Source of the DNA: Lysinibacillus piscis
GTDB lineage: Bacteria > Bacillota > Bacilli > Bacillales_A > Planococcaceae
Length of the DNA stretch: 64,000 nt
Assembly (NCBI RefSeq): GCF_026012395.1
Contig: NZ_BRZA01000002.1
Span: 930,001-994,000 of the forward strand
Direction of reading: 5' to 3'
How positions within the stretch are numbered: the stretch's first letter is position 1; each line of letters begins with the position of its first letter. The translations under genes were made by a program, and so were the position numbers. The notes beneath the pieces were generated by a model that ran no database searches, was not told where the DNA came from, and saw only the letters and a list, made by a program, of their open reading frames with translations. Of this stretch, positions 45,085 through 54,273 are shown in pieces.

Positions 45085-46124
45085 CGACGAATGATTATGG
45101 ATGGCAATTGCAAACATTGCAAGGTGTTTCCCCACTTGTACAAATGTATTTAACAGCAGATAAAACAGAGGCGATGGCGACCTATAACACGCTATCGCCT
45201 TTTGCGCAAAGTCAAGCTTTAGTGTATGCAGGTCAGTTACAAATGGATAGTTTTGACTCGATTTTAACATTAGGACAACATACACAGCGAGGGCTTTCTC
45301 AATTTGCGGATCGTATGCTTGCGCAAGTCAAACAAAAAGACGTCACGAAAATTGGACAAATGCTGGACTCTCTAATGCAGACACTTGATCGTGTAGATCC
45401 AACCGTATTAGAGCCTAAAAAACAAACATTGATGCAAAAATGGTTTGGCTCAAAAACGGCTCCCACTATCAAGCAAACATTGACGGAATTTGAACGCATA
45501 AGTATTCAAGTAGAGCGTATCGGTGTGCAATTAGAACGTGCTCAACTGCAACTGCTTCAAGATATTGAATTTCTAGAGGAGTTGTATACACAAAATCATG
45601 CTTTCTTTGAGGAATTAGCGACAGCGATTGCAGCAGGACAAATGAAGAAGCACCAAGTAATTGAAGCAGAGCTTCCTGCGAAAATTACACACGCCCAAAC
45701 AGCACAGCAAGCTTTAGCCGTTCAGCAATTAAATGATTTTGTAGCACAATTGGAGCGTTTAGATCAGCGTATTTATGACCTGCAAATTTCACAGCAAGTT
45801 GCCCTGCAAAGTGCACCACAAATTCGCATGATTCAGCAAGCCAATCAAACATTGGCAGAGAAAATTCAATTTTCGATTGTTACATTGATTCCTTTATGGA
45901 AAAGCCAATTAGCTATGATGCTCTCTATGCAAATGGATCATCACTATACACAGCTAGAGGAACGGCTCTCACAAGCAAATGAGCGCTTAACGAACCCCGC
46001 CTTCCAGCAACAGGTTGCAACTTTTAAAGCCACACAGCTTGAATTACAAGCGGCTATTCAAGATGTTGCGACATTGCATCAACGAACAGAGCAGGAAAAA
46101 CAGCAGTTACTAAAAAAAGGATGA
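45081..46124 (+). CDS. yaaN: TelA/YaaN family toxic-anion resistance protein
   Basis: The 347-residue protein is almost entirely helical and rich in Gln, as in the TelA family. Helical stretches include ALVYAGQLQMDSFDSILTLG near the start, a central ERISIQVERIGVQLERAQLQ, and IVTLIPLWKSQLAMMLSMQM. TelA homologues are linked to tellurite and envelope-antibiotic resistance by genetics only. It is translationally coupled to xpaC. Confidence 0.87.
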   Translation: MTTNDYGWQLQTLQGVSPLVQMYLTADKTEAMATYNTLSPFAQSQALVYAGQLQMDSFDSILTLGQHTQRGLSQFADRMLAQVKQKDVTKIGQMLDSLMQTLDRVDPTVLEPKKQTLMQKWFGSKTAPTIKQTLTEFERISIQVERIGVQLERAQLQLLQDIEFLEELYTQNHAFFEELATAIAAGQMKKHQVIEAELPAKITHAQTAQQALAVQQLNDFVAQLERLDQRIYDLQISQQVALQSAPQIRMIQQANQTLAEKIQFSIVTLIPLWKSQLAMMLSMQMDHHYTQLEERLSQANERLTNPAFQQQVATFKATQLELQAAIQDVATLHQRTEQEKQQLLKKG

Positions 46125-46152
46125 TTCAGTCATCATACTGAACCATCCTTTT
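46116..46152 (+). terminator. xpaC-yaaN terminator
   Basis: AAAGGATG (46116-46123) pairs with CATCCTTT (46144-46151), with inner TTCAGT/ACTGAA, then T. Confidence 0.85.
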
Positions 46153-46155
46153 GTT

Positions 46156-46353
46156 TTAAGCGAAGTAGTCTTTATAATAGCCACCGATAAGACCTGTATT
46201 GTCGATAATGAATACGAATTCCTCTGTTTCATTTTTCACTTCATATTCTTTGCCGACTGTTAAAACGTTGGATACTAAATATTTAGATGCATTTGTATGC
46301 TTACATGTCACTGTACGAATTGTAGGCGCATCTTTCCATTTTAAATGTAACAT
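46156..46353 (-). CDS. DUF6501-like small protein
   Basis: ATG 46353 follows AGAGAGGTAGAG and gives 65 residues; an upstream in-frame start at 46380 lacks a site. The sequence MLHLKWKDAPTIRTVTCKH, then VLTVGKEYEVKNETEEFVFI and IGGYYKDYFA, resembles small beta-barrel proteins of Bacillales annotated DUF6501. The function is unknown. It is transcribed towards the yaaN terminator. Confidence 0.75.
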   Translation of the reverse strand: MLHLKWKDAPTIRTVTCKHTNASKYLVSNVLTVGKEYEVKNETEEFVFIIDNTGLIGGYYKDYFA

Positions 46354-46517
46354 TGTTTCTCTACCTCTCTTTACTAGCATTACGCTATCGTCTACTATTT
46401 ATTTTATACTATTCTCAAGTCTTTGTGGAGAAAAAAGTATTTTATCACCGTTCAGTAATGGTTCTAAGCTTCATGCCATATTTGGACAAATATCATTCAT
46501 TGTGAGGTGTTCTATTT

Positions 46518-46613
46518 ATGAGCTTTGGCGGTCTACCACAATGGTTTTTCATCATTGCTGTAGCATTTGCGATTTGCTTCGTATTATATGCTGAGTGGAA
46601 TTCGAGAAAATAA
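46518..46613 (+). CDS. 31-residue single-helix membrane peptide
   Basis: The frame has GTGAGGTG eight bases before its ATG and a perfect terminator starting inside its last codons. The product MSFGGLPQWFFIIAVAFAIC continues FVLYAEWNSRK: a short polar start, one membrane helix, and a basic tail. Such peptides often modulate larger membrane complexes. It is isolated between a divergent DUF6501 gene and a convergent ABC operon. Confidence 0.65.
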   Translation: MSFGGLPQWFFIIAVAFAICFVLYAEWNSRK

Positions 46614-46641
46614 GTGAGCTTTTTATATGCTCACTTATTTT
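46607..46641. terminator. bidirectional terminator
   Basis: AAAATAAGTGAGC (46607-46619) pairs perfectly with GCTCACTTATTTT (46629-46641). It serves the 31-residue gene and the convergent ABC operon. Confidence 0.9.
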
Positions 46642-47366
46642 AATGTTCGTTTTAAAAATTCCTTGGTACGTTCGTGCTTTGGATTGACAAGTACCTGCGC
46701 AGGCGGTCCCTCTTCTACAATCACACCTTTGTCCATAAATACGACACGGTCTGCTACTTCTTTAGCAAACTCCATTTCATGTGTCACAATGAGCATCGTA
46801 TTCCCCTCGTCTGCCAATCGACGCATGACTTTTAACACTTCTCCTACCATCTCTGGATCTAATGCAGAAGTCGGTTCATCGAATAACATCACATCAGGAT
46901 TCATCGACAACGCACGCGCAATCGCTACACGTTGTTTTTGACCACCTGAAAGCTGACGGGGCTTCGCATGAACATATTGATCCATGCCAACAATTTGTAA
47001 GTAGTTTAAGGCAATCTTTTCTGCTTCTGCCTTTGAACGCTTCAATACTTTAATTTGGCCAACCGTACAATTCGTTAGGACATTATGATTATTAAATAAA
47101 TTAAATTGCTGGAACACCATTCCTAAATGTGTACGATATTCTTGAATATTATGCTTTTCATCTAAAATATTTTCACCTTGGTAAATAATTTGCCCACCGC
47201 TCGGTATTTCTAACAAATTAATACAGCGTAGTAAGGTAGATTTTCCTGAGCCAGATGAGCCGATTAAACAGACAACCTCGCCTTTTTCTACTTGAAAATT
47301 AACATCCTTTAACACTTGGTTACGCCCAAATGATTTACTTAAATGCTCGATTTTAATGACTGTCAT
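46635..47366 (-). CDS. amino-acid ABC importer, ATP-binding subunit (probable lysine)
   Basis: The 243-residue ATPase of the polar amino-acid uptake family has Walker [13 protein letters not shown] (residues about 36-47), signature [15 protein letters not shown], Walker [15 protein letters not shown] and the switch His in [12 protein letters not shown]. It would drive the permease encoded 12 bases upstream. The lysine riboswitch at the head of the operon assigns the likely substrate as lysine or a related basic amino acid. Confidence 0.93.
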   Translation of the reverse strand: MTVIKIEHLSKSFGRNQVLKDVNFQVEKGEVVCLIGSSGSGKSTLLRCINLLEIPSGGQIIYQGENILDEKHNIQEYRTHLGMVFQQFNLFNNHNVLTNCTVGQIKVLKRSKAEAEKIALNYLQIVGMDQYVHAKPRQLSGGQKQRVAIARALSMNPDVMLFDEPTSALDPEMVGEVLKVMRRLADEGNTMLIVTHEMEFAKEVADRVVFMDKGVIVEEGPPAQVLVNPKHERTKEFLKRTLK

Positions 47367-47378
47367 TTGTTCGTCCCC

Positions 47379-48104
47379 CTATAACGTTTCTTTCGATTGT
47401 TTTTGATAGGCATCTGGCCCATCTAAACGTTTTTCAACATATAGTAAAATTCTTGATGCTGTAAATGTCATAATGAAATAGAGTACACACGCCACAAAAA
47501 ATGATTCAAAATAGCGGAAGTTATTACCTGCTATCGATTTTGTTTGGAAGAATAGCTCTGTTACACTAATAACATTCAGTACAGCTGTATCTTTAATGTT
47601 CATAATTAATTGATTGCCTGTTGCAGGTAAAACATTACGTGCCACCTGTGGTAACACAACATTCAGCATAATTTGTAAATGATTCATACCAATCGCTGAT
47701 GCTGCCTCATATTGCCCTCTATCAATGGATACAATACCACCGCGCACAATTTCAGCCATATATGCTCCTGTATTTAAGGATACGACTAAAATTCCAGCCG
47801 TAATAAAATGCATATCAATACCAAATGCTATATCTAAACCGTAATACATAACCATTGCTTGTACAATCATTGGTGTACCACGGAAAAATTCCACATAGCA
47901 TGTCAAAATAAAATTAACGAGCTTCAAACTATAAAATTTGATACCCTTTTTACGAATTTTAATCGTATGCATAATTCCGATGAAAAACCCTATTAATGCA
48001 CCAATAATTGTACCAATAACAGAAATCAGTAATGTATAATAGGCACCACGTAAAAACATTTGCCAGTTGTTTTGAACAATTGAAATAATCCATTCAAGAC
48101 TCAT
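47379..48104 (-). CDS. amino-acid ABC importer, permease subunit (probable lysine)
   Basis: ATG 48104 follows AGAGGGA; the 48128 start lacks a site. The 241-residue product has five or six membrane helices and the HisM-type EAA loop EAASAIGMNHLQIMLNVVLP. ECFRGTP-like CYVEFFRGTPMIVQ is also typical. As only one permease gene is present it probably forms a homodimer. It is the middle gene of the binding protein-permease-ATPase operon. Confidence 0.93.
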   Translation of the reverse strand: MSLEWIISIVQNNWQMFLRGAYYTLLISVIGTIIGALIGFFIGIMHTIKIRKKGIKFYSLKLVNFILTCYVEFFRGTPMIVQAMVMYYGLDIAFGIDMHFITAGILVVSLNTGAYMAEIVRGGIVSIDRGQYEAASAIGMNHLQIMLNVVLPQVARNVLPATGNQLIMNIKDTAVLNVISVTELFFQTKSIAGNNFRYFESFFVACVLYFIMTFTASRILLYVEKRLDGPDAYQKQSKETL

Positions 48105-48202
48105 GTTGTCCCTCTTTTCTCGCTGCAAAATCCATTCCGTCTCGGGCTGCTCCTCAATAGCTGGAGCTTACACGGGACATTTATGCCTTTTTAATAGCTA
48201 GT

Positions 48203-48225
48203 ACGGGCTGTATATCACAGCCCGT
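48203..48225 (-). other. intra-operon stem-loop
   Basis: ACGGGCTG (48203-48210) pairs with CAGCCCGT (48218-48225) between the binding-protein and permease genes, without a good T-run. It may reduce or process transcription so the binding protein is made in excess. Confidence 0.6.
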
Positions 48226-48233
48226 TCTAAGCC

Positions 48234-49082
48234 TTATTGTGCTGCTGGTTGTTGTGAAATTGCTTCTTCCATTATTTTTTGACGCTCGTCTTCAGAAATG
48301 CCTTTTAAAATTTCGTTGATTTTATCTAAATCGGCATCACCTTTACGCATACCTACTGCAATCGATGTATTCGAAATGTCTGTATCAAAACCTTCTTCAA
48401 ATGACACAAATGTAAACTTATCATTCGCTTGCTGTGCTGAAATACCTTCTGGACGTTCTGCTACATAACCATCGATTTTACCCGCCTCTAATGCTACACG
48501 CATTGCTGGGAAGCTATCCATTGCTGTTTGCTTCTCTACCCCTTTAATTTGATCAATGACTGTGTAATTCGATGTGTTCAATTGAGATGTCACTTTTGCA
48601 CCTGCAAAATCCTGGATTGATTTTGCTTCTTCGTACTTACTACCTTTTTTAATAACCATAACAAAATCGGAAGTGTAGTAATTTTCGGTAAAGTCAATTG
48701 TTTGCTTACGTTCCTCTGTAGGTGACATACCTGCCACAATCGCATCAATTTTGTTAGATTGTAGTGCTGGCACTAAGCCGTCCCACTCCATTTTCACAAT
48801 GACTAATTCTTTACCTAGGCCTTCAGCGATTTTTTTCGCCATTTGTACATCATAGCCACCTGCATATTCAGCATTATCTGCGATTTTCACTGCACCATTC
48901 GCATCGTCTTGCTGTGTCCAGTTAAATGGTGCATAGCCTGCTTCCATCCCAACACGGAATTCACCACCGCTTGTTTCTTCATCACGGCCAATATCCTCTG
49001 ATCCACTTTTTTTGTCCCCTGTCCCACACGCCGCTAATACTAGTACTAGCATCAATGTGATGACCATCCATAATTTTTTCAT
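48234..49082 (-). CDS. amino-acid ABC importer, substrate-binding lipoprotein (probable lysine)
   Basis: ATG 49082 follows AAAGGAG by eight bases and gives 282 residues. MKKLWMVITLMLVLVLAAC is a lipoprotein signal with lipobox VLAAC and Cys19. The mature part is a type II periplasmic-binding protein of the family 3 solute-binding group: FRVGMEAGYAPFNW, GYDVQMAKKIAEGLGKELV, LQSNKIDAIVAGMSPTEERK and the VALEAGKIDGYVAERP loop. It is the first gene after a lysine riboswitch. Confidence 0.93.
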   Translation of the reverse strand: MKKLWMVITLMLVLVLAACGTGDKKSGSEDIGRDEETSGGEFRVGMEAGYAPFNWTQQDDANGAVKIADNAEYAGGYDVQMAKKIAEGLGKELVIVKMEWDGLVPALQSNKIDAIVAGMSPTEERKQTIDFTENYYTSDFVMVIKKGSKYEEAKSIQDFAGAKVTSQLNTSNYTVIDQIKGVEKQTAMDSFPAMRVALEAGKIDGYVAERPEGISAQQANDKFTFVSFEEGFDTDISNTSIAVGMRKGDADLDKINEILKGISEDERQKIMEEAISQQPAAQ

Positions 49083-49179
49083 GTCAAACACTCCTTTTAC
49101 GTAATTTCTTTTTTTAAAAGTATAGACAGTCGAGAAAATAACTCGCTGCCTCCAAAAAAATAAGACAACTGTACCAAAA

Positions 49180-49206
49180 AAGACCTAAGCTATGAACCTA
49201 GGTCTT
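49180..49206 (-). terminator. regulated terminator of the lysine riboswitch
   Basis: On the minus strand AAGACCTA (49206-49199) pairs with TTAGGTCTT (49188-49180) and is followed by TTTT. It lies between the aptamer and the binding-protein gene. Confidence 0.85.
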
Positions 49207-49214
49207 ACTTTTAT

Positions 49215-49450
49215 CGACAGTTGCCCAAATCCTCACTTATATTCCCATGTTTCCGAGATAGCACAACCTAGTAAAATTGGAAAAATATTCACTAGGACAG
49301 TTCTGTACTTATTCAATACAGACCCAGCATAAAAGTACGAGCTCCTTTTACACTTCGGCGATAGTTCCTTCTTCATTGCGTCTTCGCTTGCTTGTAACTC
49401 AACAATAAACTAATAAATATCGCGCCTCTACCTCACCCATGTCTAAAGTG
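49215..49450 (-). ncRNA. lysine riboswitch (L-box)
   Basis: The minus strand contains GTGAGGTAGAGGCGCGAT (about 49438-49421), ATCGCCGAAGTG and GCTGGGTCTGTAT. These are conserved blocks of the lysine aptamer: the GAGGTAGAGG-GCGA start, the CGCCGAAG internal loop and CTGGGT. The terminator follows at 49206-49180. Lysine binding should switch off the downstream ABC importer. Confidence 0.93.
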
Positions 49451-49477
49451 AGGTTTATATATTTAATTGATACATAG

Positions 49478-49507
49478 ATACTACTATAATTATTCTGCAT
49501 CCGTCAA
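49478..49507 (-). promoter_or_regulatory. probable promoter of the lysine riboswitch transcript
   Basis: TTGACG (49507-49502) and TAGTAT (49483-49478) on the minus strand are 18 bases apart. Confidence 0.55.
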
Positions 49508-49826
49508 GCGTATTTTAGCATTTTTCTGACAATGGCGCATAAGATTTATTTTTGTGGCTGTTCTATTTTGCTATTCATATATATAACCGTAACAATAATA
49601 AATAAAATAAACGCTGGGAATAAAAATATACTGTCATACTGGCTACGTAAAATGGTCACATTCATTAGCTTAGTAATCGGCATACAAATTATTATAAAAT
49701 ATAAATTTTTCACGAATTTTATGCATATCCTATCCCCTTCATCAACCAGCTTTAAAGAGCCTATCTATCACTTTACCACAAAAATACGAAAAAGCTCCCT
49801 TGCCTAAGCAAGAGAGCCTTTATCTA
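49508..49826. other. 319-base region without a supported gene
   Basis: This AT-rich interval holds a plus-strand open frame (49532-49807) coding two hydrophobic stretches, but it has no ribosome site and its end is inside the odhB terminator. I see no other signal apart from that hairpin. Confidence 0.5.
49791..49820 (-). terminator. odhAB terminator
   Basis: AAAGCTCCCTTGC (49791-49803) pairs with GCAAGAGAGCCTT (49808-49820), with mismatches near the base; the minus strand continues in T. Confidence 0.75.
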
Positions 49827-51077
49827 TTAAGAGTTTAATAATAAATCTTCTGGGTTCTCAATTAGTTCTTTCACCGTTTTTAAGAAACCAACAGAATCTT
49901 TCCCATCAATAATTCGGTGGTCATAAGACAGAGCCACATACATCATTGGGCGGATTTCTACTTCACCGTTAATTGCTACTGGGCGTTGAACGATCGAGTG
50001 CATACCTAAAATTCCTGCTTGTGTACCATTCATGATTGGTGTAGACATAAGTGAACCGAACACACCACCATTTGTGATAGTGAATGAGCCACCTGCCATA
50101 TCATTTAGACCTAGTTTTTTATCGCGCGCTTTACCAGCTAGCTCTGCAATATTTTTCTCAATTTCTGCAAAGTTTTTGCTATTTGCATCACGAACTACAG
50201 GCACAACTAGACCTTCTTCTGTCGATACAGCAATACCGATATCGAAGAAGTTATTTAAGTGAATTTCATCACCTTGAATTTGTGCATTTACATATGGATA
50301 TTTTTTCAATGCTGCTACTACTGCTTTTGTGAAGAATGACATAAAACCTAGTTTAATATCATTATCTTTCACAAATTGCTCTAGTTTACGTTTACGCAAT
50401 GCCATCACGTTTGTCATATCAATCTCATTAAATGTTGTTAACATCGCTGTTGATTGTTTTACTTCTAATAAACGTTTTGCAATTGTTTGACGACGACGAG
50501 ACATTTTCTCAATTGTGACACGATCTGTTTCTGAAGCAGGTGCAAACACAACTGGACCATTCGCTGGTGTCACAACAGGCGCTGCTACTACTGGTGCTGT
50601 GCCATGTGCAGATACATCTTGTACACGTACACGTCCTTGTGGATCTACTGGTGAAACGGCTGCAAGGTCAATACCTTTTTCACGTGCCAGTTTACGTGCT
50701 GCTGGAGAAGCAATTACACGTTCACCTGTCGATTCTTCGACAACAGACGTTGCAACTGGTGCAGAAGCAGCTGCTTGTGGTGCTGCTGGCGCAGGTGTTA
50801 CTTCAACTGGAGCCACTGGTGCTGGTGCTGCACCTTCTCCTGCTTGAACAACTGCTATTACTTGGCCTACAAGTACTGTATCGCCTTCTTCAGCTAAAAT
50901 TTGTGTTAATACCCCTGCTTCTTCTGAAATGATTTCAGCGTTTACTTTATCTGTTTCTAATTCAACGATGAATTCACCTTTTTCCACACGATCGCCCACT
51001 TTTTTAACCCACTGGGCAATTGTACCTTCTGTAATCGATTCTGCTAATTCAGGGACTTTAATGTCAGCCACTTTCAT
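49827..51077 (-). CDS. odhB: 2-oxoglutarate dehydrogenase E2, dihydrolipoyl succinyltransferase
   Basis: This is the E2 core of the 2-oxoglutarate dehydrogenase complex. The 416-residue order is lipoyl domain (1-77; lipoyl Lys in [11 protein letters not shown]), an Ala/Pro-rich linker, a peripheral-subunit-binding domain ([18 protein letters not shown], about 124-160), a second linker, and the catalytic domain. The active-site His and Asp lie in [24 protein letters not shown] precedes the ATG. It follows odhA in an operon; the E3 gene is not in this window. Confidence 0.96.
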   Translation of the reverse strand: MKVADIKVPELAESITEGTIAQWVKKVGDRVEKGEFIVELETDKVNAEIISEEAGVLTQILAEEGDTVLVGQVIAVVQAGEGAAPAPVAPVEVTPAPAAPQAAASAPVATSVVEESTGERVIASPAARKLAREKGIDLAAVSPVDPQGRVRVQDVSAHGTAPVVAAPVVTPANGPVVFAPASETDRVTIEKMSRRRQTIAKRLLEVKQSTAMLTTFNEIDMTNVMALRKRKLEQFVKDNDIKLGFMSFFTKAVVAALKKYPYVNAQIQGDEIHLNNFFDIGIAVSTEEGLVVPVVRDANSKNFAEIEKNIAELAGKARDKKLGLNDMAGGSFTITNGGVFGSLMSTPIMNGTQAGILGMHSIVQRPVAINGEVEIRPMMYVALSYDHRIIDGKDSVGFLKTVKELIENPEDLLLNS

Positions 51078-51159
51078 TTCCTCCTTTAATTTACGTGCTT
51101 ATTTGCACATCAAAGGGCTACTACCTAAGGCAAGTAGCCCGAGTTTATTAGTTCAAAAC

Positions 51160-53985
51160 TTATTTAACCTTTACTGGCTCTGCAACTGCTGCTTCAATCA
51201 ATGCTGCTTGAGCGGCTTTATGTGAATCTGCATCTCCCTCAGACGTAGAGCTCATTGTTGGGCGTCCTACATAGCGTAGTTTTTTCCCTTCTGCAAGCTC
51301 ATACAATGTCTCCAATGCATAATTCCATGAACCTTGGTTTTTCGGCTCTTCTTGTACCCATACAACTTCTTGAACATTTGGATATTTAGCGATGATAGCC
51401 GCAACTTGCGCTTTTGGGAATGGGTAAAGCTGTTCTACACGAATAATGTGTAAGTGATCGAAACCTTCACCATTTTTAACATGGTCAGCTAAATCAATCA
51501 TCACTTTTCCTGTTCCTAAAACAATGCGTTCCACTGCTTCTACATTTGTACCTAAGCCTGGTTGTTCAATCACTTCTTGGAATGAGCCTGTTGCTAATTG
51601 CTCTGCACTTGCTGCTGCTAATGGATGGCGTAGCAAATACTTCGGTGATACGACAACAAGTGGACGAACACCTTCTGTACCTAGTAATGCTGCTTGGCGG
51701 CGTAATAAGTGGTAATAGTTACCTGCATTTGAACAGTTCACTACAAACCAGTTATTCTCTGCTGACATTTGCAAGAAACGTTCCATACGGCTTGATGAAT
51801 GCTCAGGCCCTTGCCCCTCATAACCGTGTGGTAATAACATCACTAACCCCGATTTTTGTCCCCATTTTGCACGTGCACCTGAAATAAAGTTATCAAACAT
51901 CACTTGTGCCATATTCGCAAAATCACCAAATTGTGCTTCCCACACAACTAGAGCATTGCTTTTCTCTAAGCTATAGCCATATTCAAAACCAACAACACCC
52001 GCTTCTGTTAGTGGTGAGTTATACACAACAAACGAGGCATTAGCATCTGAAATATGGTGTAATGGTGTAAATTCTTTACTATTGTTTTTATCATGTAACA
52101 CAAGGTGACGCTGTGAGAACGTACCACGTTGTGCATCTTGACCTGTAAAACGGATTGGTGTGCCATCTTGAATAATCGTTGCATATGCTAATGTTTCTGC
52201 ATGTCCCCAATCGATTTTTGCTGATGTAAAGGCATCACGGCGTTTTTCTAAAATTTTACCTAATTTTTTTTGAGGTTCAAAGTTTTCTTCAAACACTAAT
52301 AATTCGTCATTAATTTTAGTTAAACGCTCCATCGCTACAGCCGTTTTCACTTGTGGAAATTCGATTTTTAGCTCTTCAGGCATTTCTGGTTGTTGATGAT
52401 CATCTTGTGCCTGCATTTCCTTCACATGATCGTAAGCTGCCTGCATTTCTGCATAAGCTGCCACATCCACTGCCGCGACTTCTTCTGCTGTTACAAGCCC
52501 CTCTGTTACTAATTGTGCACCATATAATGCACGAACTGTTTCATGCTGTGCCACTAATTTATATGTTTCAGGATTTGTCACTGTTGGATCATCTGTTTCA
52601 TTATGACCATGACGGCGGTAACCAATTAAATCAATGACAATATCTTTACCAAATTTTTGTCGGTATTCTGCCGCAAATTGTCCTACTTGGACAACAGCTT
52701 CTGGACTATCTGCATTCACATGTACAACAGGAATTTCATAGCCTTTTGCAGGGTCAGATGAGTACACAGTTGAACGTGAATCATACAATTCTGTTGTAAA
52801 ACCAATCATGTTATTGGCAATAATGTGAATTGTACCACCTGTTGTAAAGCCTTCTGTTTTGGCAAAGTTCATCACTTCTGTCACAATCCCCTGTCCTGGG
52901 AATGCGGCATCACCATGAAGTAAGATGCCTAAACCTTTTGAGCTATCGTGCTGTACTGGCCCTGATTGTGTTGTATCATCCTGTGTCGCACGTGTCGCAC
53001 CAAGAACAACAGGGTTCGCCACTTCTAAATGTGATGGGTTATAACTAAGTTTTACTTTCATACCTGACTCACGCGTGTAATTGGCACCCATATGGTACTT
53101 CACATCACCTGTCCAGCCTTTTGTAATTTCAAGTCGCCCATCTTCTGGCATAAATAAATGATTTGCTACATGTGCAAAATCAGAGAACATCATGTCATAC
53201 GGTTTGTGTAAAATATGTGTTAATACATTTAAACGACCACGGTGTGCCATCCCAATGCGCACTTTTTCTACACGGTTTGCCTCTGCCGTGTTTAAAATTT
53301 CATCGAGTAGGATAATTTGTGTATCTAACCCTTCACCTGAGAAACGTTTTTGACCAACAAATGTTTTATGAATGAATTTTTCAAAGCTTTCTACATGTGA
53401 TAAACGATCTAAAATTGCTTTTTTACTTTCAGGTGCTTGTGCTTGTTTGAAAAAGCCTGATTCAATTTTAGATTGAATCCAATCACGCTCTTCTGGAACT
53501 ACAACATGTCGATATTCAAATGCGACTTTGTCTGTATAAACTGCTTTTAAATAATCGATTGCATCTTTGCCATTTTTCACATTAGCTGGCACATCTTTGA
53601 AGAATACTGTTGCTGGTATCGCAGCTAAATCTTGTGCACTCAAATGGAATGCGCTTTCTTCAATTTGCTTTGTGTTACGCGCACGATTATTTAATGGATA
53701 AATATCAGCAGCTAAATGCCCATGACGACGAATCGCATCTGCTAAATGGATTGCGGCTAATGTTTTTTGTAAATCACCAGTTGGAGCCGCTGCGGGACTA
53801 GCTGCTACCGCTACTTCCCCTTCTACCACTACTGGTGCGCCAAATTGTTGAAATAATAATGCAAGCTCTGGCTCTACTTCTTCAGGAGACTGTAAGAACA
53901 AGTCATACTGCTCCATCACATATCCTAAGTTAGGACCCGCAAAAGCTGACCATGGGGAACTTACAGGTGTAACGTTGTTCGACAT
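51160..53985 (-). CDS. odhA: 2-oxoglutarate dehydrogenase E1
   Basis: This thiamine-diphosphate decarboxylase feeds the E2 subunit. ATG 53985 follows TTTGGAGG; the 54024 start has no site. The 941-residue length is normal for Bacillus OdhA. Markers are PWSAFAGPNLGYVMEQYDLF at the start, MAHRGRLNVLTH, the ThDP motif GDAAFPGQGIVTE with DLIGYRRHGHNETDDP, and HGYEGQGPEHSSSRMERFLQ. A possible promoter, TTTAAA-N17-TATAAT, lies at 54068-54040. The short N-terminus lacks the acyltransferase fusion of actinobacterial enzymes. Confidence 0.97.
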   Translation of the reverse strand: MSNNVTPVSSPWSAFAGPNLGYVMEQYDLFLQSPEEVEPELALLFQQFGAPVVVEGEVAVAASPAAAPTGDLQKTLAAIHLADAIRRHGHLAADIYPLNNRARNTKQIEESAFHLSAQDLAAIPATVFFKDVPANVKNGKDAIDYLKAVYTDKVAFEYRHVVVPEERDWIQSKIESGFFKQAQAPESKKAILDRLSHVESFEKFIHKTFVGQKRFSGEGLDTQIILLDEILNTAEANRVEKVRIGMAHRGRLNVLTHILHKPYDMMFSDFAHVANHLFMPEDGRLEITKGWTGDVKYHMGANYTRESGMKVKLSYNPSHLEVANPVVLGATRATQDDTTQSGPVQHDSSKGLGILLHGDAAFPGQGIVTEVMNFAKTEGFTTGGTIHIIANNMIGFTTELYDSRSTVYSSDPAKGYEIPVVHVNADSPEAVVQVGQFAAEYRQKFGKDIVIDLIGYRRHGHNETDDPTVTNPETYKLVAQHETVRALYGAQLVTEGLVTAEEVAAVDVAAYAEMQAAYDHVKEMQAQDDHQQPEMPEELKIEFPQVKTAVAMERLTKINDELLVFEENFEPQKKLGKILEKRRDAFTSAKIDWGHAETLAYATIIQDGTPIRFTGQDAQRGTFSQRHLVLHDKNNSKEFTPLHHISDANASFVVYNSPLTEAGVVGFEYGYSLEKSNALVVWEAQFGDFANMAQVMFDNFISGARAKWGQKSGLVMLLPHGYEGQGPEHSSSRMERFLQMSAENNWFVVNCSNAGNYYHLLRRQAALLGTEGVRPLVVVSPKYLLRHPLAAASAEQLATGSFQEVIEQPGLGTNVEAVERIVLGTGKVMIDLADHVKNGEGFDHLHIIRVEQLYPFPKAQVAAIIAKYPNVQEVVWVQEEPKNQGSWNYALETLYELAEGKKLRYVGRPTMSSTSEGDADSHKAAQAALIEAAVAEPVKVK

Positions 53986-54039
53986 GAAAAATGACCTCCA
54001 AATTTTGCCTGTCGGCAGTTCCATTGTAAATTACAATTT

Positions 54040-54068
54040 ATTATATAATATTTTACCGCTCTTTTAAA
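54040..54068 (-). promoter_or_regulatory. probable odhAB promoter
   Basis: TTTAAA (54068-54063) and TATAAT (54045-54040) are 17 bases apart on the minus strand, 55 bases before the odhA start. Confidence 0.55.
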
Positions 54069-54273
54069 GGATGGTTCATACACTCATTCCATCACGGCAA
54101 GAACATTTTTTCCATTTCAATCTTACTACGCTTCACAAAAAATACAACTCTTTTTAGCAAATTCAGCAATTTTTTTCGTAAAGGCGGAAATAATGCTGGA
54201 AACTATCTATTTTTAGCATGTTTTTTTTGATCAAAATCGCACTTTTTATCTAGTAAATGACAAAAAATACATT

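Noticed and set aside
49532..49807. 91-residue plus-strand frame with two hydrophobic stretches
   Set aside because: No ribosome site, and its stop codon lies inside the odhB terminator hairpin. It may still be real, but the sequence does not support it.
50515..50932. Long plus-strand frames over odhB
   Set aside because: They are shadows of the Ala/Pro-rich linker of OdhB read on the other strand.
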